This document shows, piece after piece, positions 53,142 to 63,590 of a stretch of 64,000 nucleotides of DNA. The notes below the pieces were generated by a model. It was given only the letters and a program-made list of their open reading frames with translations. It made no database searches and was not told the DNA's origin. This DNA is from Tetraselmis striata (Eukaryota > Chlorophyta > Chlorodendrophyceae > Chlorodendrales > Chlorodendraceae): the NCBI GenBank assembly GCA_006384855.1, contig VCJN01003009.1, forward strand, positions 108,554-172,553, in the 5' to 3' direction. The translations under genes and the position numbers were made by a program. Every line of letters begins with the position of its first letter. The stretch's first letter is position 1.

Positions 53142-55991
53142 TTACTGTGACGTACTAGCCAGGATGGTAAAGCCTTCCTGCGATTTCAGGTACTCGTCGG
53201 AGTCATATGCGGTCTTGATTTCGTCGTAAAACTTGTTGTCCGCCTGTAGTCGCGACTCCATAGCAAATAAAACTGAATTTATTTCGCAGTCAGCCTCGTC
53301 TTCTGACCAGTTGTTCAGCAAATCTAGCTTCTGTAGCGCATCCTTCAAGTCGGGTCGCCGAGAGAGGGCGTCCGCATGATTGGCAGCTCCTCGCTTGTAG
53401 ACGATGTCCATATGTCGTTGGTAAGGCGCAAACACTTGCAGCCATCGTACTTGCCGCGTCGACAAATCGCGTTGGCGAAAGAAGTGCCGTAGTGTGTCAT
53501 GGTCGGTGATGACCGTAAAGCCCGCCGCTCCATCAAGGTAGCATCGGAACTTGATGAGTGCATCACGAACCGCTAACAACTCTTGCTCATGTTCCGGGTA
53601 GTGAACTTCGTGTTTTTTCATCTTGCGTGCATGGTACGCGACAGGTCGAAGTCCTGAGCCTTGATCTTGCAGCAGCACAGCTCCCACTGCAAATCCAGAA
53701 GCATCTGTATACAATGTGTAACGGGCGTCCGCAGATGTGTCCGGTAAACTCAGTACAGGTGCTCGTACCATTGCGTCCTTTAATGCACGAAACGCTGCAT
53801 CAGCACGAGGCGTCCACACAAACTCCGGTTGATTCTTCGTCAGGTCATGTAGTGGCGCCGCAATAGCCGCGAAGTTATGGATGAACTTGCGGTAATAGCC
53901 AGCAAGGCCGAGAAAACCTCGTACGTCCTTTACTGTCTTCGGCACGGGCCACTGTTGAACTGCTTCCACCTTCCGGGGGTCCATCTTGATCTGTCCTGCC
54001 TCGACGATATGGCCCAAAAACTCCACGCTGGTACGGCCGAACGAACACTTCGACAGCTTGATATGCAAGTGGTGTCGTTGCAACTCCCGTAGCACCAATC
54101 TGATGTGCTCGAGATGCTCTTGAGCTGTCTTGCTGTAGATCAGCACGTCGTCCAGGTATACCACGCAGAATTTGCCGAGATATGGGCTCAAAACACGGTT
54201 CATCATGGTCTGGAATCCAGCTGGGGCGTTTGTCAAGCCGAAAGGTAACACACAGTACTCGTAGAGTCCATAGTGTGTCCGGAACGCTGTTTTGTGGATG
54301 TCTTCCGGTTTAATTCGTACTTGATGGTAGCCTTTATACAGGTCCAGAGTACTGAAAATAGTCGCACCATGCAATGAGTCCAATAATTCGTCGATACGAG
54401 GAAGCGGGGTCCGGTCTTTCTTCGTAAGGTCATTCAATTTACGGTAGTCCACACACATACGCAGAGTGCCGTCTTTCTTACGCACAAATAAAATTGGGGC
54501 GCCGTAGTTTGACTTGGACGGACGAATCCACCCTTTTGCCAACAATTCCTCCAGTTGTGACCGTACCTCCTGCAGCTCCGCTGGTGACATACGGTACGTT
54601 CGTTCCTTGGGGGGTTCATCACTCTCCAGGTTGATCTCAAAGTCGAACTCGCGCTCCGGTGGCAGGTCAGTAGGCTCCGCGATAATGTCTGCAAACTCCA
54701 TAAGGGACTCCTTGAGCTCCTCGGTCCACTCGGTCGACTGGTCCGTGCGCAGCTCAGCTACCGCATCGAACACCTCGCGTACCGCAACAGCAAACAGTTC
54801 CTCGCCGCGACTCTTCCTCAGCTCCTTCGCCATCTTAGCCGCGTCCAGATGGTAAACCGTCGTAGGTACTGTATACTGTTCCGCTGTAGCAATGTGTTGT
54901 CCAGTCTTCCGGTGTTTGATAATTTTAGCAGTCCAGTCAATGTCAGGATTAACTGTTTCCAGCCAAGGTTGTCCGAGAATAATGTCGAATTTCTCCAGGT
55001 CTGTAACTATAGCGTCCAATTTATAGTCGAAAGCTCCTACGGTTAGTACTTCGCTCCTCAGCCGTTTGGTACTGGTACTCATACTGCCGTTCGCCAGTTT
55101 TACACGGCGTTTTCCTCCGGATACTGTAGGGCACTGATGCAATTGTACCCATTCAGTACTCGCAAAATTTTCGGTTGCACCAGAGTCCACCAGTATTTTA
55201 CAGTGTCGTCCTCGCAATTCGCCAGTAATAGTCAGTAGTCGGGTACCACTCGGTGAAGATACGTTGCACAAACGCGATGTGGAGTCTTCGCCAGGTAGTC
55301 GGACGTTACGGTTGACATATTCATCAATTTGTTCGCCGAAGCTTTCGTACCGTAGTGGGTAGCGTACTGTCTCCGTCTCCAGATAACCCGTACTTCGTGC
55401 CTCCAATAATTTCTTCCAGGTTGTCCATAGTGCACGGTTCAAAGGGGTCTTCGTAGGTACAGTATTACGACGAGCGCGATACAGGTATACAGGACACCGG
55501 TTGTCTCCCGTCCGCTGAGTGCCGAGGTACCGTAGATTGCTCTCCTGTACCCGGTACCCAGTTTGCTCGAGTAATCGTCGTACTGCTGTTGTCTCCGGCG
55601 TCGCGTCCGTGTCGCCGCGCTTGCCTTCTGGAAACCAAATCAGTCCGCTGTCTTCTACAGTCAGAAGCACTCGTTTTCCATCGGTTACTAGAACCTTCGA
55701 GTGCGTCCACTCAGGCTTCGGTGGGGTTCTCAGGTGCTGCGGTAGAAACCGTACGCCGGCGCCATCGTCAGCGTAGATCTGTGTCGCCCATCGAGTGGGG
55801 CCAACATCTTGTCTCGCACCTTCTATGCCATCGTTCGTTGGACACGTAAACACAGAAGTCTCCGCTGGCAACTCATCCACCAGACGAAAATTTCTAAGTA
55901 GTCGAAACCACGGCTTACGCGACCATTTTGGGACCACAATAATTGCTCGTAGATGCGGATGCAATAACTTCTGTCGAAGGTAGTGGCCCAA
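53142..55991 (-). CDS. Gypsy pol: Nudix-like segment, protease, reverse transcriptase, RNase H
   Basis: 949 residues, TAA stop. Residues 15-45 carry IIVVPKWSRKPWFRLL, a motif seen in other retroelement polyproteins. Residues ~96-175 look like a Nudix fold, with WFPEGKRGDTDATPETTAVR then RLLEQTGYRV in the place of the Nudix box. Protease DSGA is at 269-272. RT motifs are KKDGTLRMCVDYRKLN, LPFGLTNAPAGFQ and YLDDVLIYS (612-620). RNase H has YTDASGFAVGAVL, EQELLAVRDAL and DHDTLRHFF, with NHADALSR near the end. The RT/RH part is complete, including the YLDD catalytic Asps. The Nudix-like segment lacks some canonical acidic residues. Confidence 0.92.
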   Translation of the reverse strand: MGHYLRQKLLHPHLRAIIVVPKWSRKPWFRLLRNFRLVDELPAETSVFTCPTNDGIEGARQDVGPTRWATQIYADDGAGVRFLPQHLRTPPKPEWTHSKVLVTDGKRVLLTVEDSGLIWFPEGKRGDTDATPETTAVRRLLEQTGYRVQESNLRYLGTQRTGDNRCPVYLYRARRNTVPTKTPLNRALWTTWKKLLEARSTGYLETETVRYPLRYESFGEQIDEYVNRNVRLPGEDSTSRLCNVSSPSGTRLLTITGELRGRHCKILVDSGATENFASTEWVQLHQCPTVSGGKRRVKLANGSMSTSTKRLRSEVLTVGAFDYKLDAIVTDLEKFDIILGQPWLETVNPDIDWTAKIIKHRKTGQHIATAEQYTVPTTVYHLDAAKMAKELRKSRGEELFAVAVREVFDAVAELRTDQSTEWTEELKESLMEFADIIAEPTDLPPEREFDFEINLESDEPPKERTYRMSPAELQEVRSQLEELLAKGWIRPSKSNYGAPILFVRKKDGTLRMCVDYRKLNDLTKKDRTPLPRIDELLDSLHGATIFSTLDLYKGYHQVRIKPEDIHKTAFRTHYGLYEYCVLPFGLTNAPAGFQTMMNRVLSPYLGKFCVVYLDDVLIYSKTAQEHLEHIRLVLRELQRHHLHIKLSKCSFGRTSVEFLGHIVEAGQIKMDPRKVEAVQQWPVPKTVKDVRGFLGLAGYYRKFIHNFAAIAAPLHDLTKNQPEFVWTPRADAAFRALKDAMVRAPVLSLPDTSADARYTLYTDASGFAVGAVLLQDQGSGLRPVAYHARKMKKHEVHYPEHEQELLAVRDALIKFRCYLDGAAGFTVITDHDTLRHFFRQRDLSTRQVRWLQVFAPYQRHMDIVYKRGAANHADALSRRPDLKDALQKLDLLNNWSEDEADCEINSVLFAMESRLQADNKFYDEIKTAYDSDEYLKSQEGFTILASTSQ

Positions 55992-56329
55992 AAATTCTTC
56001 AATTCGGTCATACGGGGCATTTAGCCAAATACCCCGATATTCTCCGAGATCCTGTTCCTGAAATGGGCACGTCGGACAGCAAAAACTACCAGAAACTTGA
56101 GAATTCAGGCCGTCATTATCGCAAGCTCAGTCCAGGTCGCAGGGTCCGTATTTCTTCGTGTACTCGTGAAATAATTCGCGATGTACCATCCAGTCGCTTA
56201 AATCCTTGTGGAGGAAATCAGGCCTCAGTGTCGTTCGAGGATACGAGGGCTGTACTTCTGTAGTCTCGCGAGCCGTTTTAGGGGACAGTCCTTCACCCTG
56301 TCGCGCGCCGCGCGCGGCCGACTCACGTC

Positions 56330-57491
56330 TTAGTTTCCCGGCCGGGTCTTTCTGGGTCGATAATCAGAAATCTTCTTCTTCTTGCTCGGGCACGCGGACG
56401 CAACATGACCTTTCGCCCTGCAGATAAAGCAGCGACCTTCCTTCTTAAATCTCTCAAACTCCTCCTCGGTCAATCGCCGCGCCATCAACAGGTCGTCTTC
56501 TTGTTCTGTAGCCTCACCCTCAGCACTGCTGTAGTACTGCTCGTCGTCGTCGCCATCGTCGTCCATGATGTTCAGGCGTTCGCGACGGATCTCGCGGTGC
56601 ACATCTGTCTCCCGCTCCGCAGCTTCAACAGCCAGAGCTGCCTGTACAGCTTCTGCCAGGGTCTTAGGGTTTTTTCAGGGCAACTTCCTTTCGAATATGG
56701 GGTTTCAGTCCGCGCTGGAAGTCATGTACATTATCTTCCTCGTGACGATGGGGTAACTCCAGTAGTTGCTCACGGAAATAATTCGCGTACTTCTGTACTG
56801 TAGTCCGCTGTGTCGCGCGATCCAGATTGATACGAGCTTGCTTCGCCGGTGTACGTCCACAGAATTCGGTGATTAGTGCCGCCTCCATGTGCGTAATACC
56901 GGTAAAACCGCCGCCAATTTCGTCGTGCGTACTCGCCACTTGCGCATACCACCACTTGGATACAGGTCCGTGAAAATAGCCAGATGCCCAGTACACGCTA
57001 CGAGGTTCCTCCGGGTTTACATTGTGATATTTCAGGTAACCCCGTGCATGACGAAACCAGTTCCGTAGCTCGTCGATATTCGTAGTCGATAGCTTCTCGA
57101 TCTTCGCTGGTTTCACATCGCTCGGCATGAGTCCAGGCACGTCGCTGGTCCGGGCAGAACGAAGCTGGTCTCGCATCTGCTGCTCTACAACTCGGCTCCG
57201 GTTCACTCGGTCGTCGAAATGACTAAAGCCTTGTCGCACGTACTCGTCCAAGCGGCGAATCTCCGCCGTTGCCGCCGTCGTAGCTTGCGCTACTTCTTGC
57301 ATCTTCGCTTGCTCCGTCGACATAGTCTCGACTCGGTCGGCTAGTCGTTGAAGCATGCTCATCATGGTTGCGAGGGTCGGTTGCGTGCCCTCTTGACCTC
57401 CTTCGAGCGGAATCGGCTGTGCTTCGCCGGCAGTGGCCGCTACCGGAAAGCTTCCGCTGTCCTCAAGTGGTGTCTCTCCTGGTGTAGCCAT
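56330..57491 (-). CDS. Gypsy gag with CCHC zinc knuckle, frame shifted
   Basis: The first frame (57491-56664, 275 residues) has an N-terminal coiled region and a capsid-like domain (ELRNWFRHARGYLKYH, VYWASGYFHGPVSKWW, HDFQRGLKPHIRKEV). At six A residues (56670-56675) the continuing protein (LAEAVQAALAVEAAERE) moves to the +1 frame and runs to TAA at about 56330 with the knuckle CFICRAKGHVASAC. This is either a one-base indel or frameshifting. The ATG lies 40 bases inside the 5' LTR. It packages the element RNA. Confidence 0.85.
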
Positions 57492-57530
57492 CTTTACGTC
57501 GCTTACCGCTTTCTAAGCTCCGAAACCAAG

Positions 57531-57943
57531 TGTTAGGCTCTAGCTTAAGCATGTTCTTTAGGCCCTTTAGGATGCAGCGGAAGGATTTAGAAAGTATGGC
57601 CAATCTCTTCTGGTTACAGGGGTTCCTGGGTTATAGTTCTGTCTCTGAATTCTACCTAGTAGACTTGTCCGAGGCGGTATTTATACCCGCCGAGGTCATA
57701 GTCATACCTGTGCTATGTTAGCCGGGTGTCATGGGATACCCGTGCTGTGTTAGCCACGTAAGGCTTGAGTCAGAGAACTCTAGAGAATTCCAGAACAGTC
57801 TTCAGCCTTGTACTAATAATATTTACGCCCGCAATACTAATATGTACAGCGACTCCGCGGATGCGTAGTCGTACTACCTTTGCGGGGAGTTATACCTGCT
57901 AGTATAGCAGAACATTATGGCTAAAGGGAAATGGAGTATAACA
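57531..57943 (-). repeat. 5' LTR of the Gypsy element
   Basis: 413 bp, TG/CA ends, followed on the minus strand by a two-base gap and the primer-binding site TGGTTTCGGAGC. Confidence 0.93.
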
Positions 57944-58379
57944 CTCTGCTCTGCAGTAGCTCTGGCACCGCGAGGTAGTCGTCCTCGGCACTCACGGATT
58001 TTGCTCCGACACGGCCGCTCTGGGCTAGCTCTAGCAAGTCGGGGCGCTCTGCGGCTCCCCCGCTGCCTGTCGGCTGTCCCGCGAAGCGCTGCCCGGAGCC
58101 GGAGCCATGTGCCCCTTCCCCATCAACAGCGCGATCACGAGCGAGCCGTCAATTGTGCCACAGCTGTAGCCAACTCTCGCAGTAATGAAGACTGGGCCCT
58201 CATATCTGCGTTCAGCGACTCCAACGTCGGCTCGGCGACGGGTTCGTCTCCATCTGGCATGGTAACGCACGGACGTACGGACGAGAATATCACACTCGGG
58301 TGGTGAGCCGGGTGTGGTCTTGAACAACCTGGGGTGACCTTGCTCGCAACTGGTTACGAGACAGATTTTACATCGCTGT

Positions 58380-58561
58380 GTGGAACGCAGCGAAAACTGG
58401 AAGATGGCAGGCTCAGCTGTTCTGGCTGCTTTTATGTCTACTCGTGCTGCACCCAAAAAAGGCGCAACAACAGATGCCTAGTTCCCGTACCACTGAGCAG
58501 CACTTGTAGCTAAAAAGCGGTTAGGTCAAGGAGGGAAACCCCATAAACTAGTTTAGATCAT
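58380..58561 (-). repeat. Upstream direct terminal repeat of the recombinase element
   Basis: 182 bp copy of 47145-47326. A minus-strand frame (58456-58031) starts inside it. Confidence 0.9.
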
Positions 58562-58667
58562 ATCCAAAAGGCGGCTGCCTGATTAGGATACCAAAGCGGT
58601 ACGTTTTGGATATTTGAGCCCTCCGACCCCGACTCGGCATAACCTCCATAATCCAAAATGGCCGAAA

Positions 58668-58724
58668 TTTTGGGGATTTCGTTTTGGAGAGCTGCGCCAC
58701 CTCTCCAAAACGAAATCCCCAAAA
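58668..58724. repeat. Perfect 24-bp palindrome with 9-base loop
   Basis: Arms 58668-58691 and 58701-58724 are exact inverses (TTTTGGGGATTTCGTTTTGG plus AGAG). It lies within the outer element, just outside the recombinase element's terminal repeat. Confidence 0.92.
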
Positions 58725-59773
58725 GGCGCGTGCGGTGTGCCCGCGCCTTCCGGGCTTCTGGCCCCGTACCGCCGGGGCCCATCCGCACAGGTCCGCACCC
58801 ACCCGCGCCGGCCCGTGCCAGATCCCGCCACTCGTGCTCGACCTAGGGCCCTGTAGACTGCCTCACGGGCAGTCAACGGCCTGGACGGGCTGCGACCGCG
58901 CGTGTGGTAGGGCGGTGCCGCCATGGGGACCGTGGCGAGTGCCACCGCGCCCGCATGGAACGAGTCGCACCTACCTATCGCCTTGACCCACAGCACGGCA
59001 CCTTGTCCGCGACGAGTGCACGACCAACGTGGCCGCTGCCACGGCAACAGTGCAGCCCGCAGCCCATAAAGACACCCCCGAGGCGGTGGGTAGCTTCGAC
59101 TGCGTGCCCATCCCACCGATCAGTAGCGAGCGAGTACGGGTGCTACGGTGGTTTGCTACGCTATGGATGCTGTAGCGGCAGTGCGGCGGCCCGGGCCGCG
59201 GCCCGGCAGTTGCGGCATTGCGGCGGCCCGGGCCGCGGCCCGGCATTTTGGTGAGTAAAATGTTCTTATTTTGGAATCGAAAATGTTCTTATTTTGGAAT
59301 TCCAAAATGGAGTAAATTTTGGAATCTATGCCGAGTCGCTCTTGCGGAGATGCCCAGTATCTCTCCAAAAGGGCCGAAATTATGGAGTTACGGGTACGCG
59401 GCAGTACCCGTACAGATTATGGGGATTACGTTTTGGAATCTATGCCGAGTGTGGTCTTAATCGGTATAGTGTGGTGTAGCGGAAAGTACAGTGCACGGCT
59501 ACCGCTACCGCTACGGCTCAGGTATTTCTCATCCAAAAAAGGGGGTTATTAGCGGTAACCTACTGTGCGTAGGACGAGCCGGGCACGTCATTGCGACTAC
59601 TGAGCCTAGCAGTTAAGTGGCGATTACATGATAGACACGGGGATTACGGTTCTAATTCCTAGGGAAATTGCGATTACATGCCATGCGATGTAATTACAAG
59701 ACAGTCGGGGAGATTAGTCGGGCGCGCCGAAGCCCTTCGCTGGTCTTGTGCTGACGGATTTGAAGCGCACGCT

Positions 59774-60064
59774 TCATGTCAACGATGGTTGTGCTGGTGG
59801 CCGGGGCGGCGTCATTACGACCGGTGTGACGCAAGAAGGTGTTTTGATGGCCGAGAGGTAGGGTTGCACAGAGCCGACGCCGATGGTGCCGGGCACTGCA
59901 ATCCATGTGATGAGGTAGCGGACACAGGTTGACTCGGTGCAGTCTAGTAGGGGGTAGATGATGCCTTCTTCGTCGATGGATAACTCGGCGAAGAGGCGAA
60001 TCGTGCCTTCGTAATTGGAGTAGGTGCTGCCCGTGAGCGATGTAGTCAAGAGGTCGTCGAGCAC
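59774..60064 (-). pseudogene. Tyrosine-recombinase remnant
   Basis: A minus-strand fragment reads LLTTSLTGSTYSNYEGTIRL and GSVQPYLSAI, matching the core-binding domain of the recombinase at 47405-49030 (SSLSAQTLKSYAGRLSQF, SLQPYLSAI). The frame then breaks into unrelated codons, and no catalytic half was found. It lies downstream of an ORF1 remnant in the same order as the intact element. Confidence 0.6.
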
Positions 60065-60670
60065 CTTGGCGCCCTAGCTATCCGTGCCGTAGAGGGCTTC
60101 GATGATGCCTCGCATGAGCTCGATCTAGGGGACCTTCGCCTCGGCGTTGGCGATGAAGGAAGTAGGCGTTTTCGTGTTGCGGCGGACGCGCCGAAACGCG
60201 CCGAACGTTACTGCCATGTTCGAGGGCGGCGTTCACCGGGTTATTTGGACGACGGGACCGCAAGTGTAGCACGAAGGTGATGCCAGGCAGGTAGATAGGG
60301 TATTGTAGCCGCTGATTATCTCTTAACGGGCGTTGCGCGAGTACCTTGCTCGTTGGGCCGCCCGCAAGAGGCCGTTGCCTGACGAGCGACGGGGAAAGAG
60401 GGTTTGCGCGACATGTCGGGACGGGCGCGCCATAATGCATGGGTGAGTCGGTGTATAGACTCGCGATGTGGAAGCACGGAAAAAGGCTAGAGGGGTTGAA
60501 CTCGGGGATGAGGGTAGGTGAAGGGCGACGACCCGCACAAGAGGGTCAGAGGTAGTGAGGGAGTTCCGCTCATGCCGACGACTCCATTGCAGCGTTGCTT
60601 GTTGGAAGGCGCGCCCGGAGGCATGTCCTGGAAACGCACATGTATGGGGTCGGCACGGCGGAGCACCCCA

Positions 60671-61695
60671 TCATTCGGCCTTGTCAGCCGCGGAGGGCTC
60701 AGCTTTCACCTTGCCCTTACCAAAGTCCTTGGTGACGTCCTTGCTTGGTGAAGGTAGTGGCTCGTAGCGCCGCAGCCTCGCGCTCAGGACGCGAGTTGTT
60801 GTTGTCGCGGTTATTGCTGCCGCCGTTCCGGTCGCGGTCGTCGCGCCGGAAGGCACCGCCGAGGCGCGGACGGGCTGTCGTCTTCGCGGCGCTTGCGATG
60901 CTTGCGTCGTAGACGCGATCCTTGTAGACCTCCAACACCGGGGCGACCCCATGTTCTCGGTGCCGAAGCGGAGGTAGCGCGCCCGCACGACGTCGAGGGC
61001 GAAGGTGTCGCCGTTGCGCGTTTGCGTGTCCCAACGCTTGCGGAGGCATGCTAAGCGGAACCGATTACCGTCGTCGATGGCCTCCACGATGTGGACGACG
61101 CCTCGAGCCGCTATCCGAAGGCCGGCTTTCCCATCGGTGGCGCATGCCGGAGCCAACAGCTTGCGCAACTCGGCGGCCGAGCCCACGATGAAGGCCCCGT
61201 GGCACGCGGCGTGGTAGTACTCATCCGCTGCCGGATGAAGACGAGGGTTACCAAGCAGGTACTCGAACACACGGTCGAGGTAGGGCGATGGGGAAGAGCC
61301 CCGGGCGTCGCAGACTTTCGGGAGGCATCCCGTTCTCGAAACCGGGCACATATGTAGTGAGGGCGGTTTTCCTATCAAGGTATAATGGGGGTCGCTCGAG
61401 GGAGCGAAGGGCGCACGGACGTGCGTTTTGTTCCCGACCGCCGGCGCGGGACCCATTCCCGCTCGGAATGTCGTCCTCTTCACCGGCGGCAGCCAACTGC
61501 ATACGAGTCTCGCGGGGAGCGAAGAACCTAGAGAGCTAGTCATGGATGAGCTGCTTCATTCTCGCGTCTTCCGCCTCGCGAAGCGCCACCTTGATGCGGC
61601 CTTGCGCGGTAGCCGACGTGTCGACACCCTCGACAGCCGCCGCCTTGCCGGCGTCGACCATCTTGGGGGCAGTGGGTGAGCCGCGGCCAGACATA
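60671..61695 (-). pseudogene. Second ORF1 (gag-like) copy of a recombinase element
   Basis: Minus strand from MSGRGSPTAPKMVDAGKAAA. An in-frame TAG lies at 61536-61538, after which the same frame continues (LSRFFAPRETRMQLAAAGEE, PPESLRRPGLFPIALP). A frameshift near 61290 leads into YLDRVFEYLLGNPRLHPAAD and RFRLACLRKRW with ALDVVRARYL. Another frameshift near 60950 leads to VLEVYKDRVYDASIASAAK, then a Lys-rich end. The match to the other ORF1 is clear, and the gene is decayed. Confidence 0.6.
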
Positions 61696-61989
61696 GACAA
61701 GGGGTCGTCCGGAAGGGAGCCGTGTGGAGAAGAAACAACAATAGAGCATGGGCTTGAGCTGGTAATGTAGTAGCACCGAGAGCGGCGGGTGGAAGGTTGA
61801 GTACAATTTCCAGGGGGATGCCGAGCTTTCTGCACGGTCCCAACCCGCGAGTTAGTGTTGTGCGGGCAAAAGGCCAGCACCAAGCTAAGAGAGTTGTTCA
61901 ATCTAGCGGACGATGGTGATTTTATAAGATTTGATGGGTACTGGGGTGACCGATGTTTTCGCCGCGGGCGGCACGCAAAGTGCCGCACA

Positions 61990-63240
61990 TCGGCGTCTCA
62001 GTGTTAAAGCAACAAGACTGTCCGCGGTCGGTTACTGGCGTGGTGCCCTAAAGGTCGCGGGCAGCCGGTGTCGACACCCGCATACCTGGGGTGAATGGAC
62101 GGAAAATGGAAACATATAGCGACTAATCGGTGATCATGAGCTGGCACGACATCGTACCGCCCGCGCGAGCCTCGTACCATGTGTCCCGCGACTCCCACGA
62201 CTCCCCACCCCCCTTTAGTACTGTATACAGCTTTTTTTTAGTTTAAAATATTTTGCACGTCCGATATAATGTTATGTTTTAGTACTCTACTTTCCGGAGA
62301 AACAGAGAGGGGGGGGGGGGGGTTTCACTTTGTAAGTGGCCCCAACTTTATGTTGACGTACTTAAGCAGTACTTGGCGGCTGGGAGCGGTGCAAGAGCGG
62401 CTCGGGGCTCAGCTCCGCACCGCCGCCGTGAATATACTTTGTTACGCGGCTGCCGTCTAGAGAACGCACGGAAAGTCTTGTTTAATATCCAGGCCAGGCA
62501 GACAGCAGCTCAGCAGCATCATAGCACTACCGGTACATGGAGGGGTGGATACGCGGTTTGTTTGTCATGATGCTGACAGTATAAATATGGCGATGGTTCC
62601 AAAAAGTGCCCCACTCCCTCTTCATTTTATTATGCTTGCATATGGCAGGGAACACCCTTCTGCACACAGCCATGCATTGAAACCATTAAAAAAGTCATGC
62701 CATTGGTAGTTACTATGCAACTTTGGGCATGTTCTACTAAGTACTGTGAGATCAACATAAATAAAGTAAAGGGGGGGGCGGCGGGGGGAGGGGGGGGGGG
62801 GGGGGAGACAGAGGGGGGGGGGGGGGGGGTTCTGAAACATAACTACATCGGCCCTGCCTTAGCGGTGGCGGATTTGTTTTTACTGGCCTTTTTGTAATTC
62901 ACACCAGTAGCAGGCATGTCGTCGCGTTCGTGCGGGGTCGTCGATGTGCGCGCCGCCCTGTATACGCGTATGAAATACTCACAGTATCATAGCGGAAGCT
63001 ATCCGTTATAATACAGGCCGAATACAGCAACGCCACGGATCACGCTCAACCGAATATGCCGACAATGATGGATATACGGGTACCCTGTACAGGGTACAGG
63101 TAGTCGCTACCTACAGGGTACACTACTGTAATCCTTATAATATTACTATCAGGAGTCATAACATCACGACGTCACGACCCCTGGTGCTGTAATGGCAAGT
63201 CACCACGTCTCGACGTCTCGCCCAACAGGCGGGCTGCACC
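61990..63240. other. No gene; G-run cluster and tandem GTACAGGGTAC steps
   Basis: G runs lie at 62309-62322 and 62770-62829. TACAGGGTAC repeats lie near 63080-63125. No supported coding. Confidence 0.5.
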
Positions 63241-63590
63241 AGCACAACGGCTTGTGCCGACGTCGCCTCCGCCCCCGCTCACTCCGCCCGCCAGCCGCGG
63301 CACGCGTCCGCATCGAGCTCCATTTCACGTCCATGCACAGGGGCGACATCAACTCGGCGAGAATGGCAGGTGTGTGCCACTCCCCTGTTGCCCCGGGGCT
63401 GGGTTAGTGGGTTTGTGCTTGGGGGCACACCGGTGGTTAAAGCGGTTAACGGTATTCTCACACATTAAGCGAACCCCACCTCACACCCTGGGTTCCGACA
63501 ACCCACCACCCATACGAGCGGCGGACAACCTCAAACAATCTTAACGAAGTCCTCCGTCGTGTGTTCTGCCCCTCTATTTGCAGGTCGCAG

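Larger units (their letters stand above)
49633..57943 (-). mobile_element. Ty3/Gypsy chromovirus with a duplicated 3' end (three LTRs)
   Basis: 413-bp LTRs (TG...CA) lie at 57531-57943 (5'), 51250-51662 and 49633-50045. CTCTG flanks the whole unit (49628-49632 and 57944-57948). The minus-strand order is 5' LTR, primer site CT-TGGTTTCGGAGC, gag, pol (Nudix-like, protease, RT, RNase H), integrase with chromodomain, and polypurine tract AAGGGGGAGAGAG. LTRs differ by only two or three bases, so insertion was recent. The third LTR comes from a later tandem duplication. This is a retrotransposon, not a known virus. Confidence 0.93.
47145..58561 (-). mobile_element. Tyrosine-recombinase element with 182-bp direct terminal repeats
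   Basis: 47145-47326 and 58380-58561 are equal-length direct repeats differing at only a few bases, both starting GTGGAACGCAGCG and ending GATCAT. Between them on the minus strand are an ORF1 (gag-like) gene, now split by a Gypsy insertion, and an intact tyrosine recombinase. No reverse transcriptase belonging to this element was seen. It is therefore either a non-autonomous DIRS/Ngaro-type derivative or a recombinase-only element. A related decayed copy lies at 59774-61700. Confidence 0.6.
47118..59454. mobile_element. Outer element bounded by a perfect 26-bp inverted repeat
   Basis: 47118-47143 (CCACACTCGGCATAGATTCC then AAAACG) is the exact inverse of 59429-59454. If the repeat is extended two bases, a TTA lies outside each end (47112-47114 region and 59457-59459), which could be a 3-bp target duplication; this is weak. 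Removing the inner recombinase element leaves about 920 bp of non-coding DNA rich in TTTTGGAAT and CTCCAAAA, with further ACTCGGCATA copies near 58630 and 59330. That suggests a small non-autonomous element that was hit near its left end. Confidence 0.5.
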
